A stretch of DNA of 15,354 nucleotides, from the NCBI GenBank assembly GCA_023436765.1, contig JAEZHX010000075.1:1-15354 (forward strand). Reading direction: 5' to 3'. This document shows positions 1 to 5,430 of the stretch, in pieces. The notes beneath the pieces were generated by a model. The model was given only the letters and a program-made list of their open reading frames with translations, did no database searches and was not told where the DNA came from. This DNA is from Bacillota bacterium. Lineage in GTDB: Bacteria > Bacillota > Clostridia > Lachnospirales > Lachnospiraceae. The position numbers and the translations under genes are program-made. Each line of letters begins with the position of its first letter. Position 1 is the first letter of the stretch.

Positions 1-60
1 CCGGTCTTATCAATAACAAAGAGGGCTGAATAGTAACTGTACATAATAAAAAAATATCAC

Positions 61-89
61 TTGCATTCTATAAATTTCTGTGTTAAAGT
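61..89 (+). promoter_or_regulatory. Candidate promoter for rplS
   Basis: TTGCAT (61-66) and TAAAGT (84-89) are separated by 17 bases, with TG at 81-82 giving an extended -10. An A-rich stretch (46-57) lies just upstream and could act as an UP element. The -35 matches the consensus only in TTG, so the call rests on spacing, the extended -10 and position before a leader and a strong ribosome-binding site. Many Firmicutes co-transcribe rplS with trmD upstream, so this may be a secondary promoter. Confidence 0.35.
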
Positions 90-105
90 AAGTTGTTGTG
101 AGATG

Positions 106-155
106 AGATGGTCCTCTGGTACACGGCATTAGCCATAACCGTATTAAGAACATCT
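106..155 (+). promoter_or_regulatory. Folded 5' leader of rplS (possible L19 leader)
   Basis: Nested pairings are visible: AGATG (106-110) with CATCT (151-155), GGT (118-120) with ACC (138-140), and GGC (125-127) with GCC (132-134) around an ATTA loop. The structure ends 10 bases before the AGGAGG of rplS. Ribosomal-protein leaders before rplS are known in Firmicutes (the L19 leader family), and binding of excess L19 to its own leader would be the expected role. I cannot confirm a match to that family from sequence alone. Confidence 0.4.
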
Positions 156-177
156 AAATTTAATAGGAGGTCACAAA

Positions 178-525
178 ATGAACGATATTATTAAGGCAAT
201 TGAAGCCGAGCAGTTAAAGCAAAACATTGTTGATTTCAATGTTGGTGATACGGTTCAGGTTTACGCAAAAGTAAAAGAAGGTAACCGTGAAAGATTACAG
301 GTATTTGAAGGCACTGTTATTAAGAGACAGAACGGCGGAGCAAGAGAGACCTTTACCGTAAGGAAATCCTCCAGTGGTATCGGTGTTGAGAAGACCTGGC
401 CGCTGCATAGCCCCAGCATTGACAGAATTGAAGTTACCAGACGCGGTAAGGCAAGACGCGCTAAGCTGTTCTACCTTCGTGATAGAGTTGGTAAGAAGGC
501 TAAGGTAAAAGAGTTAGTTAGATAG
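178..525 (+). CDS. rplS: 50S ribosomal protein L19
   Basis: The 115-residue product has the usual bacterial L19 length and conserved blocks: the FNVGDTVQVYAKVKEG segment near residues 21-36, then RLQVFEGTVIKRQNGG (39-54), TFTVRKSSSGIGVEKTWPLHSP (58-79) and a basic C-terminus with RRGKARRAKLFYLRD. L19 sits at the interface of the 50S and 30S subunits. The start is fixed by AGGAGG (165-170) seven bases before the ATG. The gene has its own leader, and a terminator begins nine bases after the stop, so it is largely uncoupled from lepB downstream. In Firmicutes it normally follows rpsP-rimM-trmD, which would lie left of this window. Confidence 0.98.
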   Translation: MNDIIKAIEAEQLKQNIVDFNVGDTVQVYAKVKEGNRERLQVFEGTVIKRQNGGARETFTVRKSSSGIGVEKTWPLHSPSIDRIEVTRRGKARRAKLFYLRDRVGKKAKVKELVR

Positions 526-533
526 GAAAAGCT

Positions 534-566
534 AAGGGACATACCGGTTGGGATGTCCCTTTTTTA
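534..566 (+). terminator. Intrinsic terminator after rplS
   Basis: AAGGGACAT (534-542) pairs perfectly with ATGTCCCTT (553-561) around a 10-base loop and runs into a tract of six T (560-565). Position directly after the rplS stop supports it. Confidence 0.9.
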
Positions 567-612
567 TCGCATGTATGTCAGTGGTGGGGTGTCTATTGGT
601 TGATCTCATCCT

Positions 613-637
613 AGGATACGTTCTTTTTTGGTATCCT
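613..637 (+). repeat. Inverted repeat between rplS and lepB
   Basis: AGGATAC (613-619) and GTATCCT (631-637) form a perfect 7-bp inverted repeat with an 11-base loop. It lies just upstream of, and partly abuts, the -35 region of the lepB promoter, so it may be an operator or a weak hairpin. No T tract follows, which argues against a terminator. Confidence 0.35.
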
Positions 638-639
638 TG

Positions 640-668
640 TTGTATATTACTGATATCTAAGTTATAAT
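640..668 (+). promoter_or_regulatory. Sigma-A-type promoter for lepB and downstream genes
   Basis: TTGTAT (640-645), a 17-base spacer and a perfect TATAAT (663-668) make a good housekeeping promoter. Transcription should start near 675, leaving about 95 bases of leader before lepB. It sits after the rplS terminator and is the only clear promoter I see before gpsA ends. Confidence 0.7.
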
Positions 669-680
669 GATTGTGAAAAA

Positions 681-724
681 CCCGATACTGTAGCTTAATG
701 TCACTGTGGCATGGAGCAGTCGGG
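681..724 (+). promoter_or_regulatory. Two-tier stem-loop in the lepB leader
   Basis: Outer stem: CCCGA (681-685) pairs with TCGGG (720-724), and CTG (688-690) with CAG (717-719), leaving a two-base bulge. Inner stem: ATGTCA (698-703) pairs with TGGCAT (707-712), with one G-U pair and a three-base loop. The structure begins about six bases from the predicted transcript 5' end. Its function is unknown; RNA stabilisation or a regulatory leader are possible. Confidence 0.4.
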
Positions 725-768
725 GATAATGGACTGGATTTTAGTTGGTTAAAGGAGAGCCTTCCCTC

Positions 769-1371
769 ATGGACTTTGATTTTGATAGAGAAAGTAAAAA
801 ACCTGTGGTCATGAAGATTATGATTGATGTGTTTATCTGGGTCGCACAGATTGCAGCCGTGATTTTTTTGGCCTATTTCATCATATACTATGCACTGGAA
901 AAGACAAATGTCATCGGAATCTCCATGGAAGGCACCTTGTCCAATCAGGAACCGATCATCATCGATAAATTCTCCTACCGTGTCTCCGAACCGAAGAGGT
1001 TTGATGTGATTGTATTCAAGCAAAGCGGTCGGGAGCATAGTTACTATAATATTAAGAGGATCATCGGTCTTCCGGGAGAAACACTGCAGTTTTCGGAAGG
1101 CAATATCCTGATTAACGGAGAAATTGTAGAGGATGTCGTAAATGCAGAGCCTATGGTAAATTACGGTCTGGCTGCGGAACTGATCACCCTGGAGGAAAAT
1201 GAATATTTCGTCCTCGGGGATAACCGGAACAACAGCGAGGATAGCCGCTTCGCCAGTGTCGGAAATATCACTAGGGAAGAAATTATCGGAAAAGCCTTTC
1301 TTAGGCTCTCTCCGTTTAACTTTATCAATAAGCTGAACCTGAAGAATGCTCAGGAGCAGACAGAAGAATAA
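769..1371 (+). CDS. lepB: Signal peptidase I
   Basis: This membrane serine protease (family S26) removes signal peptides from exported proteins on the outer face of the membrane. The 200-residue product has one N-terminal membrane segment (about residues 18-41), then the catalytic motif GISMEGTL with Ser52, the FDVIVFKQ strand, the YNIKRIIGLPGE motif with general base Lys96, and the GDNRNNSEDSR box near the end. All catalytic elements of the Bacillus/Clostridium SipS type are present. I chose the ATG at 769, 11 bases after AGGAG (753-757); an in-frame TTG at 745 would place the ribosome-binding site inside the gene. The next gene, rbgA, follows after 36 bases, suggesting one transcript driven from 640-668. 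The linkage rplS-lepB-rbgA-rnhB is common in clostridia. Confidence 0.96.
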   Translation: MDFDFDRESKKPVVMKIMIDVFIWVAQIAAVIFLAYFIIYYALEKTNVIGISMEGTLSNQEPIIIDKFSYRVSEPKRFDVIVFKQSGREHSYYNIKRIIGLPGETLQFSEGNILINGEIVEDVVNAEPMVNYGLAAELITLEENEYFVLGDNRNNSEDSRFASVGNITREEIIGKAFLRLSPFNFINKLNLKNAQEQTEE

Positions 1372-1407
1372 GGAAAGTACTACCGCAGACGGTGGGGTGA
1401 AAGTAAT

Positions 1408-2292
1408 ATGAATGTACAATGGTATCCCGGTCATATGGCGAAAGCAAAGCGTATGATGCAGGAAAATATAAAATTAATTGATGTAATAATCGAACTGGTT
1501 GATGCAAGAATTCCGTTCTCCAGTAAGAACCCGGATATCGATCAGCTGGCGAAGGGCAAATCCAGAGTGATATTGCTGAACAAATTCGATATGGCAGATT
1601 CCGGATATACCAATGCCTGGAGAACCTATTATGAGGGTAAGGGCTATTTTGTGGCTCTGGTAAATTCTAAGAACGGAACCGGGGTAAAGCAGGTAAAGGA
1701 TGTTGTCTTCAAGGCTTGTGAGGCGAAGATCGAACGGGACAGGAAAAAGGGTATTCTGAACAGACCGGTTAGAGCAATGGTAGTGGGTATTCCCAATGTA
1801 GGCAAATCCACCTTCATTAACAGCTTTGTCGGAAGGGCCAGTGCTAAGACCGGGAATAAACCGGGGGTTACGAAGGGAAAGCAATGGATCCGGCTGAATA
1901 ATAATATCGAATTACTGGATACACCGGGTATCCTGTGGCCTAAATTTGAGGATCAGGCTGTTGGCTTAAGGCTGGCCATGATCGGCTCGATCAATGATAC
2001 GATTATCAATACGACGGAGCTGTCTCTGGAGCTGATCCGGTTCTTAAGCGGCAGCTATCCGAAAGCGTTGGTAGAGCGTTATGGAATAGAACCCTTCGAA
2101 AAACTGGAGAATTTATCGGATGCCACCCCGGTACTGGAGCATATTGCTCTAAAACGCGGATGCCTGATTAAGGGCGGAGAAGCAGACTATGACAGAGCCG
2201 CCTTGCTGGTCCTGGACGATTTCAGGAGTCTGAGGCTAGGAACAATCTCCTTAGAGTATCCCGAAGCGAGAATTACGGATAACGAAGAGTAA
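1408..2292 (+). CDS. rbgA: Ribosome biogenesis GTPase RbgA (YlqF)
   Basis: The 294-residue protein is a circularly permuted GTPase: G4 (NKFD, residues 58-61) comes before G1 (GIPNVGKS, 127-134), G2 (GVT, 153-155) and G3 (DTPG, 171-174). The N-terminus WYPGHMAKAKRMM and the LVDARIPFSSKNP block are characteristic of YlqF/RbgA. The C-terminal part (about 190-290) matches the RNA-binding helical domain in length. RbgA acts late in 50S assembly and is essential in Bacillus subtilis. The ribosome-binding site GGGGTG lies about 12 bases before the ATG. The gene sits between lepB and rnhB, as in related clostridia, and only two genes from rplS. Confidence 0.96.
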   Translation: MNVQWYPGHMAKAKRMMQENIKLIDVIIELVDARIPFSSKNPDIDQLAKGKSRVILLNKFDMADSGYTNAWRTYYEGKGYFVALVNSKNGTGVKQVKDVVFKACEAKIERDRKKGILNRPVRAMVVGIPNVGKSTFINSFVGRASAKTGNKPGVTKGKQWIRLNNNIELLDTPGILWPKFEDQAVGLRLAMIGSINDTIINTTELSLELIRFLSGSYPKALVERYGIEPFEKLENLSDATPVLEHIALKRGCLIKGGEADYDRAALLVLDDFRSLRLGTISLEYPEARITDNEE

Positions 2293-2320
2293 AATATTTG
2301 ACAGATGATTATGATGGATA

Positions 2321-2382
2321 CGGGAGGCCAATACTCAGGTATATCGAATATTCCCTCCCGGCCCTAAAACACACCGGAGGGA
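2321..2382 (+). promoter_or_regulatory. Candidate RNA switch over the rnhB ribosome-binding site
   Basis: CGGGAGG (2321-2327) pairs with CCTCCCG (2354-2360), extended by AATA (2330-2333) with TATT (2349-2352). The overlapping TCCCTCC (2352-2358) can instead pair with GGAGGGA (2376-2382), which contains the ribosome-binding site of rnhB. The two pairings exclude each other, so the first would free the site and the second would mask it. No T tract follows, so this would act on translation rather than termination. The pairing is seen in the sequence; the regulatory role is inferred. Confidence 0.45.
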
Positions 2383-2395
2383 GACAGCAAACTTA

Positions 2396-3178
2396 ATGAT
2401 GCAAGCAGAGGAAAAGAACGGGACTAAAAAAATATCCGAAATAAAACTGGAATTCATGCAGGCAGAATTACCTGAGCTTCCGGTACTATTAAAGCAATAC
2501 GGAGAGGATTCACGAAGCGGCGTAGTCACGATCTGCAATCAATATCAATCAAGGTTGGATGCTTATCATAAGGAGCTTCAGAGACTGGAGCTTATGAAGC
2601 AGTATGAGAGAAAATATGCAGACTATACATACATATGTGGCATTGATGAGGTGGGTAGAGGTCCCTTAGCAGGTCCGGTCATTGCCTGTGCAGTCATTCT
2701 TCCGAAGGACTGTGATATTCTGTATATCAATGATTCTAAGCAGCTTTCAGAGAAGAAGAGGGAAGAGCTGTATGATCAGATTATCTCCCGGGCGATTGCG
2801 TTTGGGATTGGCAGTGTTCCGCCTCCCAGGATTGATGAGATCAATATCCTGCAGGCTACCTATGAAGCCATGCAGAAGGCAATTCAGAATCTAAACGTCA
2901 CACCGGAGCTTTTATTAAATGATGCGGTTACGATCCCGGGCATACATATTAAGCAGGTACCGATCATTAAGGGTGATGCGAAGAGCATCTCCATCGCGGC
3001 AGCCAGTATTGTTGCCAAGGTAACCAGGGATCGGTTGATGGTAGCTTATGATAAGGTGTTTCCCGGTTATGATTTTGCGGAAAATAAAGGATATGGTTCG
3101 GCAAAGCATATCGAAGCGATAAAGGAGCTGGGACTGACCCCGATCCATAGAAGAAGCTTTGTGAAGAATTTTTTATAG
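2396..3178 (+). CDS. rnhB: Ribonuclease HII
   Basis: RNase HII cleaves RNA in RNA-DNA hybrids and starts removal of single ribonucleotides from DNA. The 260-residue protein has an N-terminal extension of about 75 residues, as in Bacillus RnhB (about 255 residues), then the catalytic core: GIDEVGRGPLAGPV (Asp84, Glu85), INDSKQLS, LLLNDAV (Asp176) and IKGDAKS (Asp194), completing the DEDD set. SIAAASIVAKVTRDR and GYGSAKHIEAIKELGLTPIHRRSF are typical family blocks. Two adjacent ATG codons (2396, 2399) follow GGAGGG (2376-2381) at a rather long distance of about 14-17 bases, and the leader can fold over that site. Neighbours rbgA and yraN are its usual clostridial partners. Confidence 0.96.
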   Translation: MMQAEEKNGTKKISEIKLEFMQAELPELPVLLKQYGEDSRSGVVTICNQYQSRLDAYHKELQRLELMKQYERKYADYTYICGIDEVGRGPLAGPVIACAVILPKDCDILYINDSKQLSEKKREELYDQIISRAIAFGIGSVPPPRIDEINILQATYEAMQKAIQNLNVTPELLLNDAVTIPGIHIKQVPIIKGDAKSISIAAASIVAKVTRDRLMVAYDKVFPGYDFAENKGYGSAKHIEAIKELGLTPIHRRSFVKNFL

Positions 3179-3203
3179 ATCGTTAGGTATCTAATAAAAA
3201 TAG

Positions 3204-3215
3204 ATAGAATTCTAT
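3204..3215. repeat. Perfect 12-bp palindrome before the SdpI-family gene
   Basis: ATAGAATTCTAT is a perfect palindrome lying 10-25 bases upstream of the GGAGGG of the next gene. A second inverted repeat, TATCTA (3188-3193) with TAGATA (3201-3206), overlaps its left edge. It may be an operator; the AT-rich context makes chance occurrence possible. Confidence 0.3.
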
Positions 3216-3239
3216 TATATGGATGAAGGAGGGAAATAC

Positions 3240-3587
3240 ATGATCTGGACAGTTAAGATTTTTTCGTTCATTATTCCGATTACATACGCAATCCTCGGCT
3301 ATCTGTTCTGGAAGCGCACCCCGGAGCTGAAAAGCGGAAAATCAGGTTGGAGAACCAGCCATTCGACTAAGAATGAAGAGGCCTGGAGGTATGCCAATGA
3401 GGTTGGAGGCAGGTATTTATTTCTGCTGGGAATCGTGGAGCTTATCATAACAGTTGTCATTCACCTGTTGATCAAGGAGTTGGATCTCTTTTATTTCGTA
3501 GCGGGCATTACAGGTCTCCTTGTACTGCAGACAGGCAGCTTCACCTACCTGAATAAATATATTGAGAAAAAACTTAAGAGTATGTAA
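3240..3587 (+). CDS. SdpI-family small membrane protein
   Basis: The 115-residue product has three predicted membrane segments (about 4-23, 58-78 and 83-104). Between the first two lies the SdpI/YhfL family signature: GWRT (36-39), S-T-KNEEAW (42-49) and AN (52-53). B. subtilis SdpI gives immunity to the SdpC toxin, but most family members have no known role, and no toxin gene lies nearby. I chose ATG 3240, six bases after GGAGGG (3229-3234); an in-frame ATG at 3219 would put that site inside the gene. It sits 61 bases after rnhB and 18 before the FlhB-like gene, so it appears to be inserted in an otherwise conserved housekeeping run. Confidence 0.8.
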   Translation: MIWTVKIFSFIIPITYAILGYLFWKRTPELKSGKSGWRTSHSTKNEEAWRYANEVGGRYLFLLGIVELIITVVIHLLIKELDLFYFVAGITGLLVLQTGSFTYLNKYIEKKLKSM

Positions 3588-3605
3588 GGCTTAGGAGGCA
3601 GGCAG

Positions 3606-3908
3606 ATGGACGAACAGAAGAAGAATAACAAGCCAAGGACTGCAGTTGCTCTATCCTACGAACCGGAGCAGGAAGCACCGGTCGTGATTGCTGCCGGAAA
3701 GGGATATCTGGCTGATCGGATTCTGGATCGAGCAAAGGCAGCTGACATCCCGATCCATAAGGATGAGAAGCTGGCGGAGAGCTTGTCAAAGCTGGAGCTT
3801 GGTGACAGCATCCCTCCTGAGCTGTATGATGTAGTGGCAGAGGTATTGGTCTTTGTTGACCGGATGGACCGACTCAAAGAAAAACTGGGTACGGATCAGA
3901 ACCGATAG
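3606..3908 (+). CDS. ylqH: FlhB C-terminal-like protein (YlqH type)
   Basis: This 100-residue soluble protein resembles the cytoplasmic C-terminal domain of FlhB/YscU export-gate proteins: TAVALSYEPEQEAPVVIAAGKGYLADRI (12-39), then DIPIHKDEKLAESL (47-60) and IPPELYDVVAEVLVFVDRMD. FlhB proteins cleave themselves at Asn-Pro-Thr-His just before the AVALxY strand; here that position reads N-K-P-R (8-11), so self-cleavage is not expected. No membrane domain is present. B. subtilis has a similar stand-alone gene, ylqH, near rbgA and rnhB, which matches this position. Its role is unknown. AGGAGG (3593-3598) seven bases before the ATG sets the start. Confidence 0.85.
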   Translation: MDEQKKNNKPRTAVALSYEPEQEAPVVIAAGKGYLADRILDRAKAADIPIHKDEKLAESLSKLELGDSIPPELYDVVAEVLVFVDRMDRLKEKLGTDQNR

Positions 3909-4005
3909 TACATAGTACGATTAACAGGTTTGAGCTTGCGATATGATATGTGAAATGTGTTCTAACAAGCTTCGCACACAGCACAAGCTTAATCGAAGGG
4001 CAGAT

Positions 4006-4368
4006 ATGGAAGTAAGGTTGAACAAAAGAGAGATAGGAACCAGATATGAGCAGAAGGCTGCTCAATTCCTGGTAACGAACGGGTATCGCATCCTGGATAG
4101 TAATTTCCGCTGTCGAACCGGAGAGATCGATCTGATTGGAAGGGATGGGGATTATCTCTGTTTCATAGAGGTGAAATACCGTATCAATACCGGTCACGGA
4201 TTTCCGGCCGAAGCGGTAAATGCAAGAAAAATGACAAGGATCATTCGGACTGCCCAGTATTATATGCTGACTCATGGGCTTCCTCAGGATACTCCTTGCC
4301 GTTTTGATGTGGTGGTGATTCTGGATCATGATATATCTCTGATCAAAAATGCTTTTGATGGTATATAA
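4006..4368 (+). CDS. yraN: UPF0102 protein YraN
   Basis: The 120-residue protein has the YraN-family layout: NKREIGTRYEQKAAQFLVTNGYRIL (6-30), then SNFRCRTGEIDLI (32-44) and LCFIEVKYR (51-59), ending with RFDVVVI. The E...GEID...EVK pattern is that of the restriction-endonuclease-like fold, and a nuclease role in DNA repair or recombination has long been suspected, though the function is not settled. I chose ATG 4006 after GAAGGG (3995-4000), because the family begins at this point. An upstream in-frame ATG at 3943 would add 21 residues unlike the family and lacks a ribosome-binding site. The usual clostridial neighbour is rnhB; here two small genes intervene. Confidence 0.92.
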   Translation: MEVRLNKREIGTRYEQKAAQFLVTNGYRILDSNFRCRTGEIDLIGRDGDYLCFIEVKYRINTGHGFPAEAVNARKMTRIIRTAQYYMLTHGLPQDTPCRFDVVVILDHDISLIKNAFDGI

Positions 4369-4450
4369 TATACAATCAGGTGGCACATTTCGTAAGGAAT
4401 GAAATGGTACGGATGTATTCCATACGAAATACGTTCAGGCATACTAGTAT
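4361..4450. repeat. Cluster of inverted repeats between yraN and pgeF
   Basis: Three symmetric elements lie in 90 bases. GTATAT/ATATAC (4361-4373) contains the yraN stop codon. ATTTCGTAAGGAAT (4387-4400) and ATTCCATACGAAAT (4417-4430) form 14-bp arms with a single mismatch and a 16-base loop. ATACTAGTAT (4441-4450) is a perfect 10-bp palindrome. No T tract follows the long hairpin, so it is not a standard terminator. It may be an RNA processing site, an operator or a leader fold for pgeF. Confidence 0.5.
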
Positions 4451-4486
4451 TCAGACCTAAAAGATTCAAACAGGAAGGACAGCAAT

Positions 4487-5338
4487 ATGCGATTTCAAAA
4501 CAGTAAGCATGCAGTGATTGATTACAGTCTTAAGGTACCCTATCTTACCTTTCCTGCATTATCGGAACTCTCCTTTGTACGACATGGCTTCTCGACCAGA
4601 CTCGGGGGAGTCAGTGAGGGGATGTTCGAATCCATGAACTTAGGAACCGAGTCCTCAGGTTATGCGGATCATCCGGAGAACATCAGAATAAATTATGAAA
4701 GGATCGCGGGAAGTATCGGAGTCGATCCACATTCCATCGTAATCTCCAAGCAGGTACATAAGACGAATATCCGTCTTGTAACAGAGGAGGATTGTGGGAA
4801 AGGATTATATATACCAAGGGACTATGATGAGATTGATGGGCTGATAACGAACCGGCCCGGTGTTACCCTCGTAACGAAATATGCGGACTGTGTACCTCTT
4901 TTTTTTGCGGATACGAAGAATAGAGCCATCGGTCTGACGCACTCCGGGTGGAGAGGGACAGTAAATAAAATCGGCAAAATCACTGTGGAGGAAATGAAAA
5001 AACATTTTAGTAGCGAACCGGAGGATCTGCTTGCAGTAATCGGACCTTCCATCTGCGGGGAATGTTATGAGGTCGGAGAGGAGGTAGCACAGGCATTTCA
5101 GGATGCATTTCCCGAAAGTGGATATAATATAGACAAAATTCTAAGGAAAAACAGGAGTGGCAGCTACCAGCTGGATCTATGGGAGGTTAACCGAGGGATC
5201 CTGATGGAAGCGGGGCTCAGGGAAGATCGGATTCATGTCTCAGGAGTCTGTACCGCCTGCAACTGTGACCTGTTATTCTCCCATAGGAAAACAGGGGGAA
5301 AGAGAGGCAGTCTTGCCGCCTTTTTCGCCTTACAATAG
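4487..5338 (+). CDS. pgeF: Peptidoglycan editing factor PgeF (YfiH/laccase-domain family)
   Basis: The 283-residue product has the conserved blocks of the family once called multicopper polyphenol oxidoreductase: HGFSTRLGGVSEGMFESMNLG (33-53), KQVH (88-91), YADCVPLFFAD (132-142), THSGWRG (151-157), GPSICGECYEVG and a C-terminal CTACNCDLLFSHR. His91, Cys135 and His152 are the expected metal ligands. In E. coli the protein hydrolyses a faulty UDP-MurNAc-L-Ser precursor, and purine nucleoside activity has been reported for relatives. The start is supported by AGGAAGG about 9 bases before the ATG. A 118-base gap with strong inverted repeats separates it from yraN. Confidence 0.93.
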   Translation: MRFQNSKHAVIDYSLKVPYLTFPALSELSFVRHGFSTRLGGVSEGMFESMNLGTESSGYADHPENIRINYERIAGSIGVDPHSIVISKQVHKTNIRLVTEEDCGKGLYIPRDYDEIDGLITNRPGVTLVTKYADCVPLFFADTKNRAIGLTHSGWRGTVNKIGKITVEEMKKHFSSEPEDLLAVIGPSICGECYEVGEEVAQAFQDAFPESGYNIDKILRKNRSGSYQLDLWEVNRGILMEAGLREDRIHVSGVCTACNCDLLFSHRKTGGKRGSLAAFFALQ

Positions 5339-5350
5339 TAATGGTTCTGT

Positions 5351-5415
5351 CCGGATTGGTTGTTGTGAAAACCTGGTTCCGGTTAAGAGATAAAAGCTGC
5401 AGTAAGAATGCAGCT
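5351..5415 (+). promoter_or_regulatory. Two stem-loops before the DUF512 gene
   Basis: First hairpin: CCGGA (5351-5355) with TCCGG (5378-5382), and inside it GGTT (5358-5361) with AACC (5370-5373). Second hairpin: AGCTGCA (5395-5401) pairs perfectly with TGCAGCT (5409-5415) around a seven-base loop, ending one base before the GGAGAG ribosome-binding site. Their presence supports reading this stretch as leader rather than as coding sequence. Confidence 0.4.
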
Positions 5416-5430
5416 GGAGAGAAACGGTGT

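Noticed and set aside
1..33. Possible last ten codons of an upstream gene such as trmD (frame 1 open to TAG at 31-33).
   Set aside because: Ten open codons are expected by chance and the residues do not resemble a TrmD end that I can recognise.
532..1434. Long open frame on the - strand across lepB.
   Set aside because: It is antisense to lepB with all its catalytic motifs and also covers a terminator and promoter; its translation shows no known domain.
3219..3239. Upstream in-frame start of the SdpI-family gene.
   Set aside because: It would place the GGAGGG ribosome-binding site inside the coding region and has none of its own.
3966..3998. Direct repeat CAAGCTT (3966-3972, 3984-3990) and CTTCG/CGAAG pairing before yraN.
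   Set aside because: Short elements, only two copies and a 5-bp stem; not enough to support a feature.
4364..4369. TATAAT overlapping the yraN stop codon as a promoter for pgeF.
   Set aside because: No -35-like sequence lies 16-18 bases upstream.
5313..5336. TTGCCG and TACAAT at the end of pgeF as a promoter for the DUF512 gene.
   Set aside because: The spacer is only 12 bases, too short for a sigma-A promoter.
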